A stretch of 10,306 nt of DNA from SVEL01 sp045125245 (GTDB lineage Bacteria > Bacillota > Clostridia > Lachnospirales > Lachnospiraceae). The notes beneath the pieces are model-generated. The model was not told the DNA's origin and made no database searches. It worked only from the letters and a program-made list of their open reading frames with translations. The stretch is taken from the NCBI GenBank assembly GCA_045125245.1, contig JBGVNF010000125.1, forward strand, positions 1 through 10,306, given 5' to 3'. Below are positions 1-6,335 of the stretch, piece after piece. Position 1 is the first letter of the stretch. The number at the start of each line of letters is the position of its first letter. Both the position numbers and the translations under genes were made by a program.

Positions 1-2
1 AA

Positions 3-80
3 GCAGGAATGATTAAGAGTGCTATAACGCCACTTTTGACAAATGAGGAAAACTGTTGTAAACTTGTGAAAACTAATTAG
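3..80 (+). CDS. Possible C-terminal end of an upstream gene (partial)
   Basis: Only one forward frame stays open from the left edge; it gives about 25 residues (AGMIKSAITPLLTNEENCCK, then LVKTN) before TAG at 78-80. The other two forward frames stop within the first 17 bases. If a + strand gene runs in from the left, this is its tail. The fragment is too short to recognise, holds no motif I know, and could be non-coding sequence open by chance. No terminator hairpin follows it. Confidence 0.3.
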   Translation, partial: AGMIKSAITPLLTNEENCCKLVKTN

Positions 81-152
81 TGAAATCTTATGTCTTAGGG
101 TCTCTCTTTTGTTTACTAACTGACAGTAAATTTACTCCATCATTAATCATAG

Positions 153-181
153 TTGATTTTATAATTGCGATTTGGTATATT
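153..181 (+). promoter_or_regulatory. Candidate sigma-A promoter for the HExxH protein gene
   Basis: A -35-like TTGATT (153-158) and a -10-like TATATT (176-181) are separated by 17 bases, placing transcription start near 188 and leaving a leader of about 40 bases before the GTG start at 228. The -35 matches the consensus at 4 of 6 positions and the -10 at 5 of 6. In such AT-rich DNA partial matches are common, so this is moderate evidence. A weaker alternative is TTGACA at 36-41 with TAAACT at 59-64. Confidence 0.4.
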
Positions 182-227
182 TAAATTAGAAGTAGGAAAC
201 GTGTTATTTTTGATGGAGGTGATGGTA

Positions 228-872
228 GTGGGAGATTTAAATTTAATGATAAGCAATTTCAACAATATGAAGATATCACCATATGAAGAAGGATTAAAAG
301 TAAAAGATAAACAAACTATTCCTGTGTCAGATGATAAGCTTACATTGGCAGGTCGCACGAAGATATCTTATTTGGAAATGGCTGTAGGAGATAGAGAGAA
401 AGAATTAGACCGTTTAGGGCTTGTGGAAAATGAAGATGGAAAGGTGTTGCTTAAGGATAATAGGCTAAATGATGAGAGCTCAGATGTAGGAGAGAAAGAA
501 GAAAAGGATAAGCATGATCCTGATTATAAGTGCGAAGCGTGTGCTAATAGAAAGTATCAGGATGGTTCGGATGAGATGGTATCCTTTAAATCAGCTACAC
601 ATATATCGCCGGAAGCAGCGGCTACAGCAGTTAGGGCTCATGAAGGAGAGCATGTTTCCAATGCATATGATAAAGCTGAGAAGAACGATGGAAAAGTGCT
701 TAGGGCTTCAGTAGCCATACATACATCTATATGTCCGGAATGTGGACGTACATATGTCTCTGGTGGTACTACAACTACAAGCATTCGTTACAATAATGAT
801 GAATATTCGAAAAATGCTAAAGAACAGGATGCAACGTTTGTTCCTGGAAAAGATGTTGATGCGTTAGCGTGA
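228..872 (+). CDS. Putative SprA-related metallopeptidase-like protein (HExxH)
   Basis: This 214-residue protein has no signal peptide or membrane segment, so it is probably cytoplasmic. It carries HEGEH at residues 138-142, matching the zinc-metallopeptidase HExxH signature, flanked by two Cys pairs: C102/C105 (CEAC) and C169/C172 (CPEC), the second followed by a Thr-rich run. This Cys pair, ISPEAAATAVRAHEGEHV, CPECG order is what I recall for clostridial SprA-related putative metalloproteases. The N-terminal ~100 residues are charged and low in complexity. I chose GTG at 228 because GGAGG at 215-219 lies 8 bases upstream; TTG 165 and ATG 213 have no such site. Peptidase activity is inferred from the motif only; a structural zinc-binding role is also possible. 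No clear terminator follows, and the next gene has its own promoter. Confidence 0.72.
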   Translation: MGDLNLMISNFNNMKISPYEEGLKVKDKQTIPVSDDKLTLAGRTKISYLEMAVGDREKELDRLGLVENEDGKVLLKDNRLNDESSDVGEKEEKDKHDPDYKCEACANRKYQDGSDEMVSFKSATHISPEAAATAVRAHEGEHVSNAYDKAEKNDGKVLRASVAIHTSICPECGRTYVSGGTTTTSIRYNNDEYSKNAKEQDATFVPGKDVDALA

Positions 873-903
873 TGAAATATATGTCGAAAAATGGGGATTT
901 TTA

Positions 904-932
904 TTGCATATGTGAAAAAAGTGTGTTATAAT
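904..932 (+). promoter_or_regulatory. Strong extended -10 promoter for the Q-rich membrane protein
   Basis: TTGCAT (904-909) and a consensus TATAAT (927-932) are spaced by 17 bases, with TG at 924-925 giving an extended -10 (TGTTATAAT). Start would be near 939, leaving an ~80-base leader. That leader can form a 7-bp stem, TAGATTT (944-950) with AAATCTA (982-988), around a purine-rich 31-base loop. I do not match the leader to any riboswitch class I know. Confidence 0.72.
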
Positions 933-1019
933 TTAACAAATTTTAGATTTTGCAAAGGACGACGATATGGGATTCGGGGTGAAATCTAGATTAATATTTT
1001 AATGATAGGAGAAAGAAAA

Positions 1020-1547
1020 ATGGATAACAATTTCAATCAGCAGGCTCCACAGCAGCCAATGTATCAGCAGGCTCCACAGCAGCAGATGCCACAGCAGCAG
1101 ATGTATCAGCAGCCAATGTATCAGCAGCCAGTGTATCAGCCAGTTCCAAAGGCACCAAAGAATATGAAGGAATTACTCGCTTTTATTCTTGCAGCATCAG
1201 CAGCATTATTGGCAATCTTAGGCGCAACATTTACATGTTCATGTAGTGCAACTAAGTCTATGAAGAAGCCTTATTCACTTCATCCAATTTTTATAATAGC
1301 TATTATTGCAGCAATCGTAGGTGCGGTAGCAGTAGTATTCGCTATTATGGCATTAAAGGATAAGAATGCTACAGTTAAGGCTGGAAAGCTTTCTTACTTA
1401 GCTATTGCAATCGGTGGTTTTGCAATTGTTTATGCACTTCTTCCAGTATTCACAATTTGTGGTTACAACTGTTCATTAGAGAATGCACAGGAGAAGGCAG
1501 CAAAAGATGCACTTAAAGATCTTGGTAGCATGTTTGGTGGATATTAA
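1020..1547 (+). CDS. Membrane protein with Gln/Pro/Tyr-rich repeat N-terminus
   Basis: This 175-residue protein begins with a disordered tail (residues 7-43) built from repeats such as QQAPQQ and MYQQP. Three hydrophobic segments follow at roughly 52-72, 89-112 and 124-146, then a short Lys/Asp-containing C-terminus ending in GGY. Four cysteines sit right after TM1 (C73, C75) and at the end of TM3 and just after it (C147, C151). With the tail inside the cell all four would face outward, allowing disulfides; this is inference. Start ATG 1020 is preferred over ATG 1002 because AGGAGA (1006-1011) lies 8 bases upstream. Such Q/P-rich tails on small multi-pass proteins are common in Gram-positive bacteria and are usually annotated as hypothetical. 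It is a single-gene unit with its own promoter and terminator. Function unknown. Confidence 0.85.
   Translation: MDNNFNQQAPQQPMYQQAPQQQMPQQQMYQQPMYQQPVYQPVPKAPKNMKELLAFILAASAALLAILGATFTCSCSATKSMKKPYSLHPIFIIAIIAAIVGAVAVVFAIMALKDKNATVKAGKLSYLAIAIGGFAIVYALLPVFTICGYNCSLENAQEKAAKDALKDLGSMFGGY
1038..1145 (+). repeat. In-frame short repeats in the Q-rich tail
   Basis: A 19-base unit (CAGCAGGCTCCACAGCAGC) occurs at 1038-1056 and 1065-1083, a 27-base period. A 15-base unit (ATGTATCAGCAGCCA) then occurs perfectly at 1101-1115 and 1116-1130 and in degenerate form at 1131-1145; a related copy lies at 1059-1073. The periods are multiples of three, so copy-number changes by slippage would keep the frame and only alter tail length. 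Confidence 0.85.
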
Positions 1548-1568
1548 GATTTTAATATAGTCAGATTC

Positions 1569-1597
1569 AAGGAGCTTCATTTGGAAGCTCCTTTTTT
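1569..1597 (+). terminator. Intrinsic terminator after the Q-rich protein gene
   Basis: GGAGCTTC (1571-1578) pairs perfectly with GAAGCTCC (1584-1591) around a 5-base loop, extended by two A-T pairs, and runs into six T residues (1592-1597). It lies 21 bases after the TAA stop and separates the gene from the tex operon. Confidence 0.92.
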
Positions 1598-1633
1598 ATG
1601 ATGTAAAATTGTTTAAATATGAGAAATAAAAAC

Positions 1634-1662
1634 TTTAAGAATATTATTACTTATGATATAAT
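1634..1662 (+). promoter_or_regulatory. Extended -10 promoter for the tex operon
   Basis: A consensus TATAAT (1657-1662) is preceded by TG at 1654-1655, giving an extended -10 (TGATATAAT). The -35 position 17 bases upstream (TTTAAG, 1634-1639) is a poor match, which extended -10 promoters tolerate. Start would be near 1669. The ~65-base leader holds AAAGGAG (1695-1701) with no usable start codon after it and a 6-bp hairpin (1703-1708/1714-1719) before the tex start. Confidence 0.65.
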
Positions 1663-1734
1663 TAAAAAAGGTATGCGCCTATTATGAATTTATAAAGGAG
1701 ACAAGAGTAAATAACTCTTTTACGGTGAGGTTTT

Positions 1735-3879
1735 ATGGATATTTTAAAGGTTATTAGTGATGAGCTTAATATTAAACTTTCGCAGGTAGAAGCTACAGTA
1801 AAGCTTATTGATGAGGGAAACACTATTCCATTTATAGCAAGATATAGAAAAGAGGTTACAGGTTCTCTAAATGATGAAGTATTAAGAAATCTTGATGAGA
1901 GACTTAAGTATCTTAGAAATCTTGAAGACAGAAAGGCAACAGTTATTGCTAGTATAGAGGAGCAAGGAAAGCTTACAGAGGAATTAAAGAAGCAGATTGA
2001 GGAAGCTGCTACATTAGTTCTTGTGGAAGATTTATATAGACCATATAAGCAGAAGAAGAGAACTAGAGCGATTATTGCAAAGGAGAAGGGCTTAGAGCCC
2101 CTTGCAAATATTATTACTCTTCAGATGACAAACAAGCCTATAGAGGAGGAAGCAGCAGAGTACATATCTGAGGAAAAGGGTGTGGCTGATGTTAAAGAGG
2201 CTATAGCTGGAGCGCTTGATATTATCGCTGAGTCTATCTCAGATGAGGCGGATTATAGAACATATATTAGAACAATCACATTTAAAGAGGGTATGCTTAC
2301 ATCTGTAGCTAAGGATGCAGAAGCAGAATCTGTATATGAGATGTATTACAATTATACAGAAGCCCTTCCTAAGGTGGCAGGCCATAGAGTTCTTGCTATT
2401 AACAGAGGTGAGACAGAAAAGTTTATCACAGTTAAGGTTGAAGCACCTGAAGATAGAATTATTGGCTATTTGGCTAAGCAGGTTATCACTAGAGATAATA
2501 AGTATACATCGCCACTACTTCAGGAAGCCCTTGAGGATAGCTATAAAAGACTTATTGCGCCTTCTATTGAGAGGGAAATTAGAAGTGATTTGACAGAGAA
2601 GGCAGAGGATGGAGCGATTAAGGTATTTGGCAAAAACCTTGAGCAGCTTCTTATGCAGCCACCAATTGCAGGACAAGTAGTTCTTGGCTGGGACCCGGCT
2701 TTTAGAACAGGTTGTAAGCTTGCAGTAGTAGATGCTACAGGAAAGGTTCTTGATACAGTTGTTGTTTACCCTACAGCTCCACAGAATAAAATTAAGGAAG
2801 CGAAAGAAACAGTCAAGAAGCTTATTAAGAAGTATGGAATTACACTTATTTCATGTGGTAATGGAACTGCGTCTAGAGAGTCAGAGGCTGTCATCGTAGA
2901 GATGATTAAGGAGCTTGATACACCAGTTTCGTATATTATTACAAATGAAGCTGGAGCTTCGGTTTATTCAGCCAGTAAGCTAGCTACAGAAGAATTTCCT
3001 AATTTTGATGTGGGACAAAGAAGTGCTACATCAATCGCTAGAAGAGTACAGGATCCATTGGCGGAACTTGTTAAGATCGATCCTAAGTCAATCGGTGTAG
3101 GACAGTATCAGCACGATATGAATCAGAAGAAGCTTGGTGAAGCACTTGGCGGCGTAGTTGAAGATTGTGTAAATAAGGTAGGAGTTGATTTAAATACAGC
3201 ATCAGCTAGCTTATTGGAATATATTTCAGGTATATCTAAGGTTATCGCTAAGAATATCGTTACTTACAGAGAAGAAAATGGAAGATTTGCAGATAGAAAG
3301 CAGCTTCTTAAGGTTGCTAAATTGGGACCTAAGGCTTACGAGCAGTGTGCAGGATTTATGAGAATAAGTGGTGGCAAGAATCCACTTGATAATACAAGTG
3401 TTCATCCTGAGTCATACGAAGCAGCTGAAGCACTTCTTGCAAAGCTTGGTTATAAGACATCAGATTTAAATGGTGGAAAATTAGTTGGATTATCATTACT
3501 TGTTAAGGATTATAAGAAGCTTTCCCAAGAATTACAGGTCGGTGAAATAACGCTTAGAGATATTGTAAAGGAATTGGAAAAGCCAGGAAGAGATCCTAGA
3601 GATGAGATGCCTAAGCCAATTCTTCGTACAGATGTCTTAGATATGGAAGATTTACAGCCGGGAATGGTTCTTAAAGGCACTGTTAGAAATGTTATTGACT
3701 TTGGTGCATTCGTTGATATCGGAGTTCATCAGGATGGACTTGTTCATATATCGCAGATGACAGATAAATATATAAAGCATCCATTAGAGGCAGTTAGTGT
3801 GGGTGATATTGTAGATGTTAAGGTTATGAGTGTAGACCTTGCAAAGAAACGTATACAGCTTACTATGAAAAATGTGTAG
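1735..3879 (+). CDS. tex: Tex-family RNA-binding transcription accessory protein
   Basis: This 714-residue protein has the full Tex architecture. The N-terminal helical region (1-~310) includes the family block TIPFIARYRKE. The YqgF/RNase H-like domain starts near residue 313, with GWDPAFRTGCK (D320) and GNGTASRE (375-382). Paired helix-hairpin-helix DNA-binding motifs occupy about 484-550, and a C-terminal S1 RNA-binding domain about 642-712 (GTVRNVIDFGAFVDIG, then GLVHISQM). Tex is a conserved cytoplasmic nucleic-acid-binding protein related to the core of eukaryotic Spt6; in various bacteria it affects transcription, toxin expression or stress tolerance, and its exact role is unsettled. 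Length matches typical members (about 720-780). ATG 1735 begins the conserved N-terminus and has only a weak site, GGTGAGG (1724-1730). It leads a nine-gene run; the next start is 15 bases beyond its stop. Confidence 0.97.
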   Translation: MDILKVISDELNIKLSQVEATVKLIDEGNTIPFIARYRKEVTGSLNDEVLRNLDERLKYLRNLEDRKATVIASIEEQGKLTEELKKQIEEAATLVLVEDLYRPYKQKKRTRAIIAKEKGLEPLANIITLQMTNKPIEEEAAEYISEEKGVADVKEAIAGALDIIAESISDEADYRTYIRTITFKEGMLTSVAKDAEAESVYEMYYNYTEALPKVAGHRVLAINRGETEKFITVKVEAPEDRIIGYLAKQVITRDNKYTSPLLQEALEDSYKRLIAPSIEREIRSDLTEKAEDGAIKVFGKNLEQLLMQPPIAGQVVLGWDPAFRTGCKLAVVDATGKVLDTVVVYPTAPQNKIKEAKETVKKLIKKYGITLISCGNGTASRESEAVIVEMIKELDTPVSYIITNEAGASVYSASKLATEEFPNFDVGQRSATSIARRVQDPLAELVKIDPKSIGVGQYQHDMNQKKLGEALGGVVEDCVNKVGVDLNTASASLLEYISGISKVIAKNIVTYREENGRFADRKQLLKVAKLGPKAYEQCAGFMRISGGKNPLDNTSVHPESYEAAEALLAKLGYKTSDLNGGKLVGLSLLVKDYKKLSQELQVGEITLRDIVKELEKPGRDPRDEMPKPILRTDVLDMEDLQPGMVLKGTVRNVIDFGAFVDIGVHQDGLVHISQMTDKYIKHPLEAVSVGDIVDVKVMSVDLAKKRIQLTMKNV

Positions 3880-3894
3880 CTTTAAGGAGGAAAT

Positions 3895-4389
3895 ATGGAA
3901 GTAAAAACAAGTGTACAGTTAAGTACAAAGCAGTTATATGAATTTCTTATGAGACATACTTATTATTCATTTGGTGGAGTATTAGGATTATTGTTAAGTA
4001 TTGGTGGTTTTGTGGGATTTTTTGTACTGCTTCCAGATAAGAGAATTTCAGCAATGTATTTGGGCGTATTATTTGGAATCGGTTTATTGTTTACTGTTAT
4101 ACAGCCTCTTATAGTTTATAGAAATGCAAGAAAGCAGTCTAAGGCATATAAGAAGTTTCCACTTTATTATACTATTTCTGAGAGAGGTATAGAAGTAGAG
4201 CAAGATGATGCCAAGGGAAGCAACACATGGGATAATGTTATGAAGATTGTCTCAACAAAAAGACTTGTAATTATCTATACTAGCAGAATGCATGCTTACG
4301 TAATTCCAAGAGAAGCGCTTAAGGATAGTATGGAAGAGTTTAAGGAAATAGTAAAAAATCACTGCGAAGCAAGCTATATTAACATATAG
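3895..4389 (+). CDS. YcxB-like two-helix membrane protein
   Basis: This 164-residue protein has a short amphipathic N-terminus and two membrane helices at about residues 27-46 and 54-74, joined by a short charged turn (PDKR). A soluble C-terminal domain follows (about 90-155: FPLYYTISERGIEVEQ, a TW motif, then RLVIIYTSRMHAYVIPREAL). This layout, two helices then a PH-like beta domain with an 'x-IPK/R' strand, fits the YcxB-like family, whose function is unknown. Its start has an excellent ribosome site (AAGGAGG, 3884-3890) and lies 15 bases after tex, so co-transcription is likely. The family call rests on pattern recognition. No direct link to t6A synthesis is evident. Confidence 0.75.
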   Translation: MEVKTSVQLSTKQLYEFLMRHTYYSFGGVLGLLLSIGGFVGFFVLLPDKRISAMYLGVLFGIGLLFTVIQPLIVYRNARKQSKAYKKFPLYYTISERGIEVEQDDAKGSNTWDNVMKIVSTKRLVIIYTSRMHAYVIPREALKDSMEEFKEIVKNHCEASYINI

Positions 4390-4402
4390 AAAAGGAGCAA
4401 CG

Positions 4403-4831
4403 ATGATTAAAGAATACGAATCATTTTCGCCAGAAGATACTTATAAATTGGGAATGGAACTTGGTAAGTCGGCTACAAAAGGCAATATATATTGTCTTGA
4501 TGGTGACTTAGGTGTAGGGAAGACTGTTTTTACACAGGGGTTCGCCAATGGAATTGATATTCACGAGCCGATTAACAGTCCGACGTTTACTATTGTTCAA
4601 GAATATACAGAAGGCAGAATACCATTCTATCATTTTGATGTATACAGGATAGGAGATATATCAGAAATGGATGAGATAGGTTATGAGGATTATTTCTTTG
4701 GTGAGGGTGTATGCTTTGTGGAATGGGCAACTCTTATAGAAGAATTGTTGCCAGAAAATGTTAGATGGGTTAAGATTGAAAAGGATCTAGAAAAAGGTTT
4801 TGATTACCGTAGGATAACTATAACAGATTAG
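4403..4831 (+). CDS. tsaE: tRNA t6A biosynthesis ATPase TsaE
   Basis: TsaE is the small P-loop ATPase that partners TsaB and TsaD in making N6-threonylcarbamoyladenosine at position 37 of ANN-decoding tRNAs; in bacteria it binds the TsaBD heterodimer and supports turnover. The 142-residue protein shows Walker A GDLGVGKT (34-41), the switch-like NSPTFTIVQEY (58-68), HFDVYR (77-82) and a later EWA, all characteristic of the family, and its length is normal. AAAGGAG (4391-4397) precedes ATG 4403. The stop is followed after 11 bases by tsaB, a common pairing in Firmicutes that supports the assignment. Confidence 0.96.
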   Translation: MIKEYESFSPEDTYKLGMELGKSATKGNIYCLDGDLGVGKTVFTQGFANGIDIHEPINSPTFTIVQEYTEGRIPFYHFDVYRIGDISEMDEIGYEDYFFGEGVCFVEWATLIEELLPENVRWVKIEKDLEKGFDYRRITITD

Positions 4832-4842
4832 AGGTTTAGAAT

Positions 4843-5547
4843 ATGAAGATATTGGCAATTGATTCATCTTCACTAGTGGCGTCAGTAGCGGTTGTAGAAG
4901 ATGATATAATGATAGCAGAATATACTATTAATCATAAGAAAACACATTCGCAGACATTGTTGCCTATGATTGATGAGATTTCAAAAATGGCAGAAATAGA
5001 TTTATCTGATGTAGATGCAATAGCTGTATCAGGAGGACCAGGTTCGTTTACGGGCTTAAGAATAGGAAGTGCTACAGCGAAGGGCTTGGGTTTAGTGTGG
5101 CAAAAGCCGTTGATACACGTGCCTACAGTAGATGCTATGGCGTATAACCTTTTTGCTACAGATAAACTTATATGTCCGATGATGGATGCAAGAAGAAGTC
5201 AGACATATACAGGGTTATATGAATATGTAGACGGTGAATTTACAATTGTAATGGAACAATGTGCAATAGCTGTTGAAGAATTGATTGATAAAATCAATGA
5301 ATTTGGAAAAGAAGTTATCTTCTTAGGCGATGGTGTGCCAGTATTTAAAGATATTATTAAAGAAAAACTCAACGTTAAGTATTCATATGCGCCAGCCCAT
5401 AATAATCGTCAGCGCGCGGGAGCAGTTGCGGTATTGGGTAGTGAGTATTTTAAGCAGGGCAAATATGAGACAGCTATGGAGCACGGACCAAATTATCTTC
5501 GTCAGTCACAAGCTGAACGCGAGGCAAAGGAAAAGCAAAATGGATAA
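4843..5547 (+). CDS. tsaB: tRNA t6A biosynthesis protein TsaB
   Basis: TsaB is the ASKHA-fold scaffold that dimerises with TsaD in the bacterial t6A complex. The 234-residue product opens with MKILAIDSSS, has HKKTHSQTLLP (31-41) and the diagnostic SGGPGSFTGLRIG (63-75), and carries a degenerate C-terminal half, as expected because TsaB is itself not catalytic. GAGG at 4831-4834 overlaps the tsaE stop and lies 8 bases before ATG 4843. The last 8 bases overlap the start of rimI, suggesting translational coupling. Confidence 0.96.
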   Translation: MKILAIDSSSLVASVAVVEDDIMIAEYTINHKKTHSQTLLPMIDEISKMAEIDLSDVDAIAVSGGPGSFTGLRIGSATAKGLGLVWQKPLIHVPTVDAMAYNLFATDKLICPMMDARRSQTYTGLYEYVDGEFTIVMEQCAIAVEELIDKINEFGKEVIFLGDGVPVFKDIIKEKLNVKYSYAPAHNNRQRAGAVAVLGSEYFKQGKYETAMEHGPNYLRQSQAEREAKEKQNG

Positions 5548-5989
5548 TCTAGAAATAGCGCAAATGACATATGATGATATTGGTGAAGTGGTTGTTATAG
5601 AAAATGAAAGTTTTTCTGTTCCGTGGTCTTATAAAAGCTTCGAGGATTCCTTGAATTTGAAATATGGAAGATTTTTTGTAGCTAAGTTAGACAAAAAAAT
5701 AGTTGGGTATATAGGTTTGTATCTTGTGGGAGATGATGGCGATATAACAAATGTGGCAGTATCATCGGATTATAGAAGAAAAGGCATAGCAGGAAAACTT
5801 ATTGAAGAAGTAATAATGTGTGCAAAGGAAAATCAATTAAGCTTTATTAATTTAGAGGTAAGACCTAGCAATACGTCGGCTATAAATTTATACACAAAGT
5901 ATGGATTTGAAAAATTAGGAATAAGAAAGAATTTTTATACAAAGCCTACTGAGGATGCATTGATAATGCAAAAAGTGATTTTACAGTAA
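5540..5989 (+). CDS. rimI: Ribosomal protein S18-alanine N-acetyltransferase RimI
   Basis: RimI is a GNAT enzyme that transfers acetyl from acetyl-CoA to the N-terminal alanine of ribosomal protein S18. The 149-residue protein has the substrate-side block ENESFSVPWS (21-30), the acetyl-CoA pyrophosphate loop RRKGIAG (79-85), LEVRPSNTSAINLYTKYGF (105-123) with E106 in the position of the catalytic Glu, and Y133 in RKNFY as the probable general acid. ATG 5540 is chosen although the frame is open upstream: it gives normal RimI length and follows AAAGGA inside the end of tsaB. Overlap with tsaB (8 bases) and the usual tsaE-tsaB-rimI order support it. GNAT family members can differ in substrate, so S18 is inferred from sequence type and context. 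Confidence 0.93.
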   Translation: MDNLEIAQMTYDDIGEVVVIENESFSVPWSYKSFEDSLNLKYGRFFVAKLDKKIVGYIGLYLVGDDGDITNVAVSSDYRRKGIAGKLIEEVIMCAKENQLSFINLEVRPSNTSAINLYTKYGFEKLGIRKNFYTKPTEDALIMQKVILQ

Positions 5990-6024
5990 TTAGCCAAGTA
6001 TTTCCTATATATTTTTAGTGATAA

Positions 6025-6052
6025 TTGATTTATTATGAAGCTGTAATAAATT
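6025..6052 (+). promoter_or_regulatory. Weak candidate promoter upstream of the zinc-ribbon-like gene
   Basis: The 80-base gap after rimI is the largest inside the tex-tsaD run and has no terminator hairpin. It contains TTGATT (6025-6030) and, 16 bases on, TAAATT (6047-6052), each matching 4 of 6 consensus positions. This may be a secondary start, but such matches are frequent in AT-rich DNA. Confidence 0.22.
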
Positions 6053-6069
6053 TAAACTAGAGGTGTAAA

Positions 6070-6318
6070 ATGAGAAAATACGTTGATGAAGCAAAAAAAG
6101 AATTGCTAGAAATATATTGTAATAAATGCGGAAAAAAAGTAACGGTAAATAACGGAATTGTTAAAGAAGGAGTATTTAGTATAACATATGGTTGGGGATT
6201 TTTTTCAGGGAAAGATGGAGAAACTCACAATCTTGATTTATGCGAAGAATGTTATGATGAATTAATAAAATCCTTTATTATTCCGATAAATATAGTAGAA
6301 AGAAATGAGATTGTATAG
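6070..6318 (+). CDS. Small zinc-ribbon-like protein of unknown function
   Basis: This 82-residue protein has two Cys pairs, C17/C20 (CNKC-G) and C58/C61 (CEEC), spaced about 40 residues apart, as in a treble-clef or zinc-ribbon fold. Between them is an aromatic, Gly-rich stretch (ITYGWGFFSGKDGETHNL) and after them an amphipathic helix (YDELIKSF). It begins with a helix rich in Lys and Glu. There is no membrane segment or signal peptide. AGAGGTG (6059-6065) precedes ATG 6070. It is clearly a real gene: the site, codon use and Cys pattern agree, and it sits 17 bases before RNase Z. The coding sequence is more A-rich than its neighbours. Metal binding is inferred; I do not recognise a named family, and a link to RNase Z is only positional. 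Confidence 0.82.
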   Translation: MRKYVDEAKKELLEIYCNKCGKKVTVNNGIVKEGVFSITYGWGFFSGKDGETHNLDLCEECYDELIKSFIIPINIVERNEIV

Positions 6319-6335
6319 TAAAGAGGAGTAAACGG

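Noticed and set aside
143..358. Minus-strand open frame opposite the HExxH protein gene
   Set aside because: It overlaps the better-supported + strand gene, has no convincing ribosome site and encodes a low-complexity, unrecognisable peptide.
514..714. Alternative + frame inside the HExxH gene
   Set aside because: Out-of-frame reading of a coherent coding region; no motif or site of its own.
886..903. A/T-only hairpin AAAAAT-GGGG-ATTTTT as a terminator after the HExxH gene
   Set aside because: The stem has no G-C pair, so it is too weak; it may be chance in AT-rich sequence next to the next promoter.
939..1019. Riboswitch in the leader of the Q-rich protein gene
   Set aside because: There is a 7-bp stem, but the loop does not match c-di-GMP, glycine or other riboswitch cores that I can recognise.
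1038..1145. CRISPR-like or mobile repeats
   Set aside because: The repeats are contiguous, in frame and code for a Q/P/Y-rich tail; there are no unique spacers.
2315..2593. Alternative + frame inside tex
   Set aside because: Shadow of a well-conserved coding frame, without a ribosome site or recognisable protein.
5330..5539. Upstream extension of rimI from ATG 5330
   Set aside because: It would overlap tsaB for over 200 bases and add residues unlike any RimI; ATG 5540 gives normal length.
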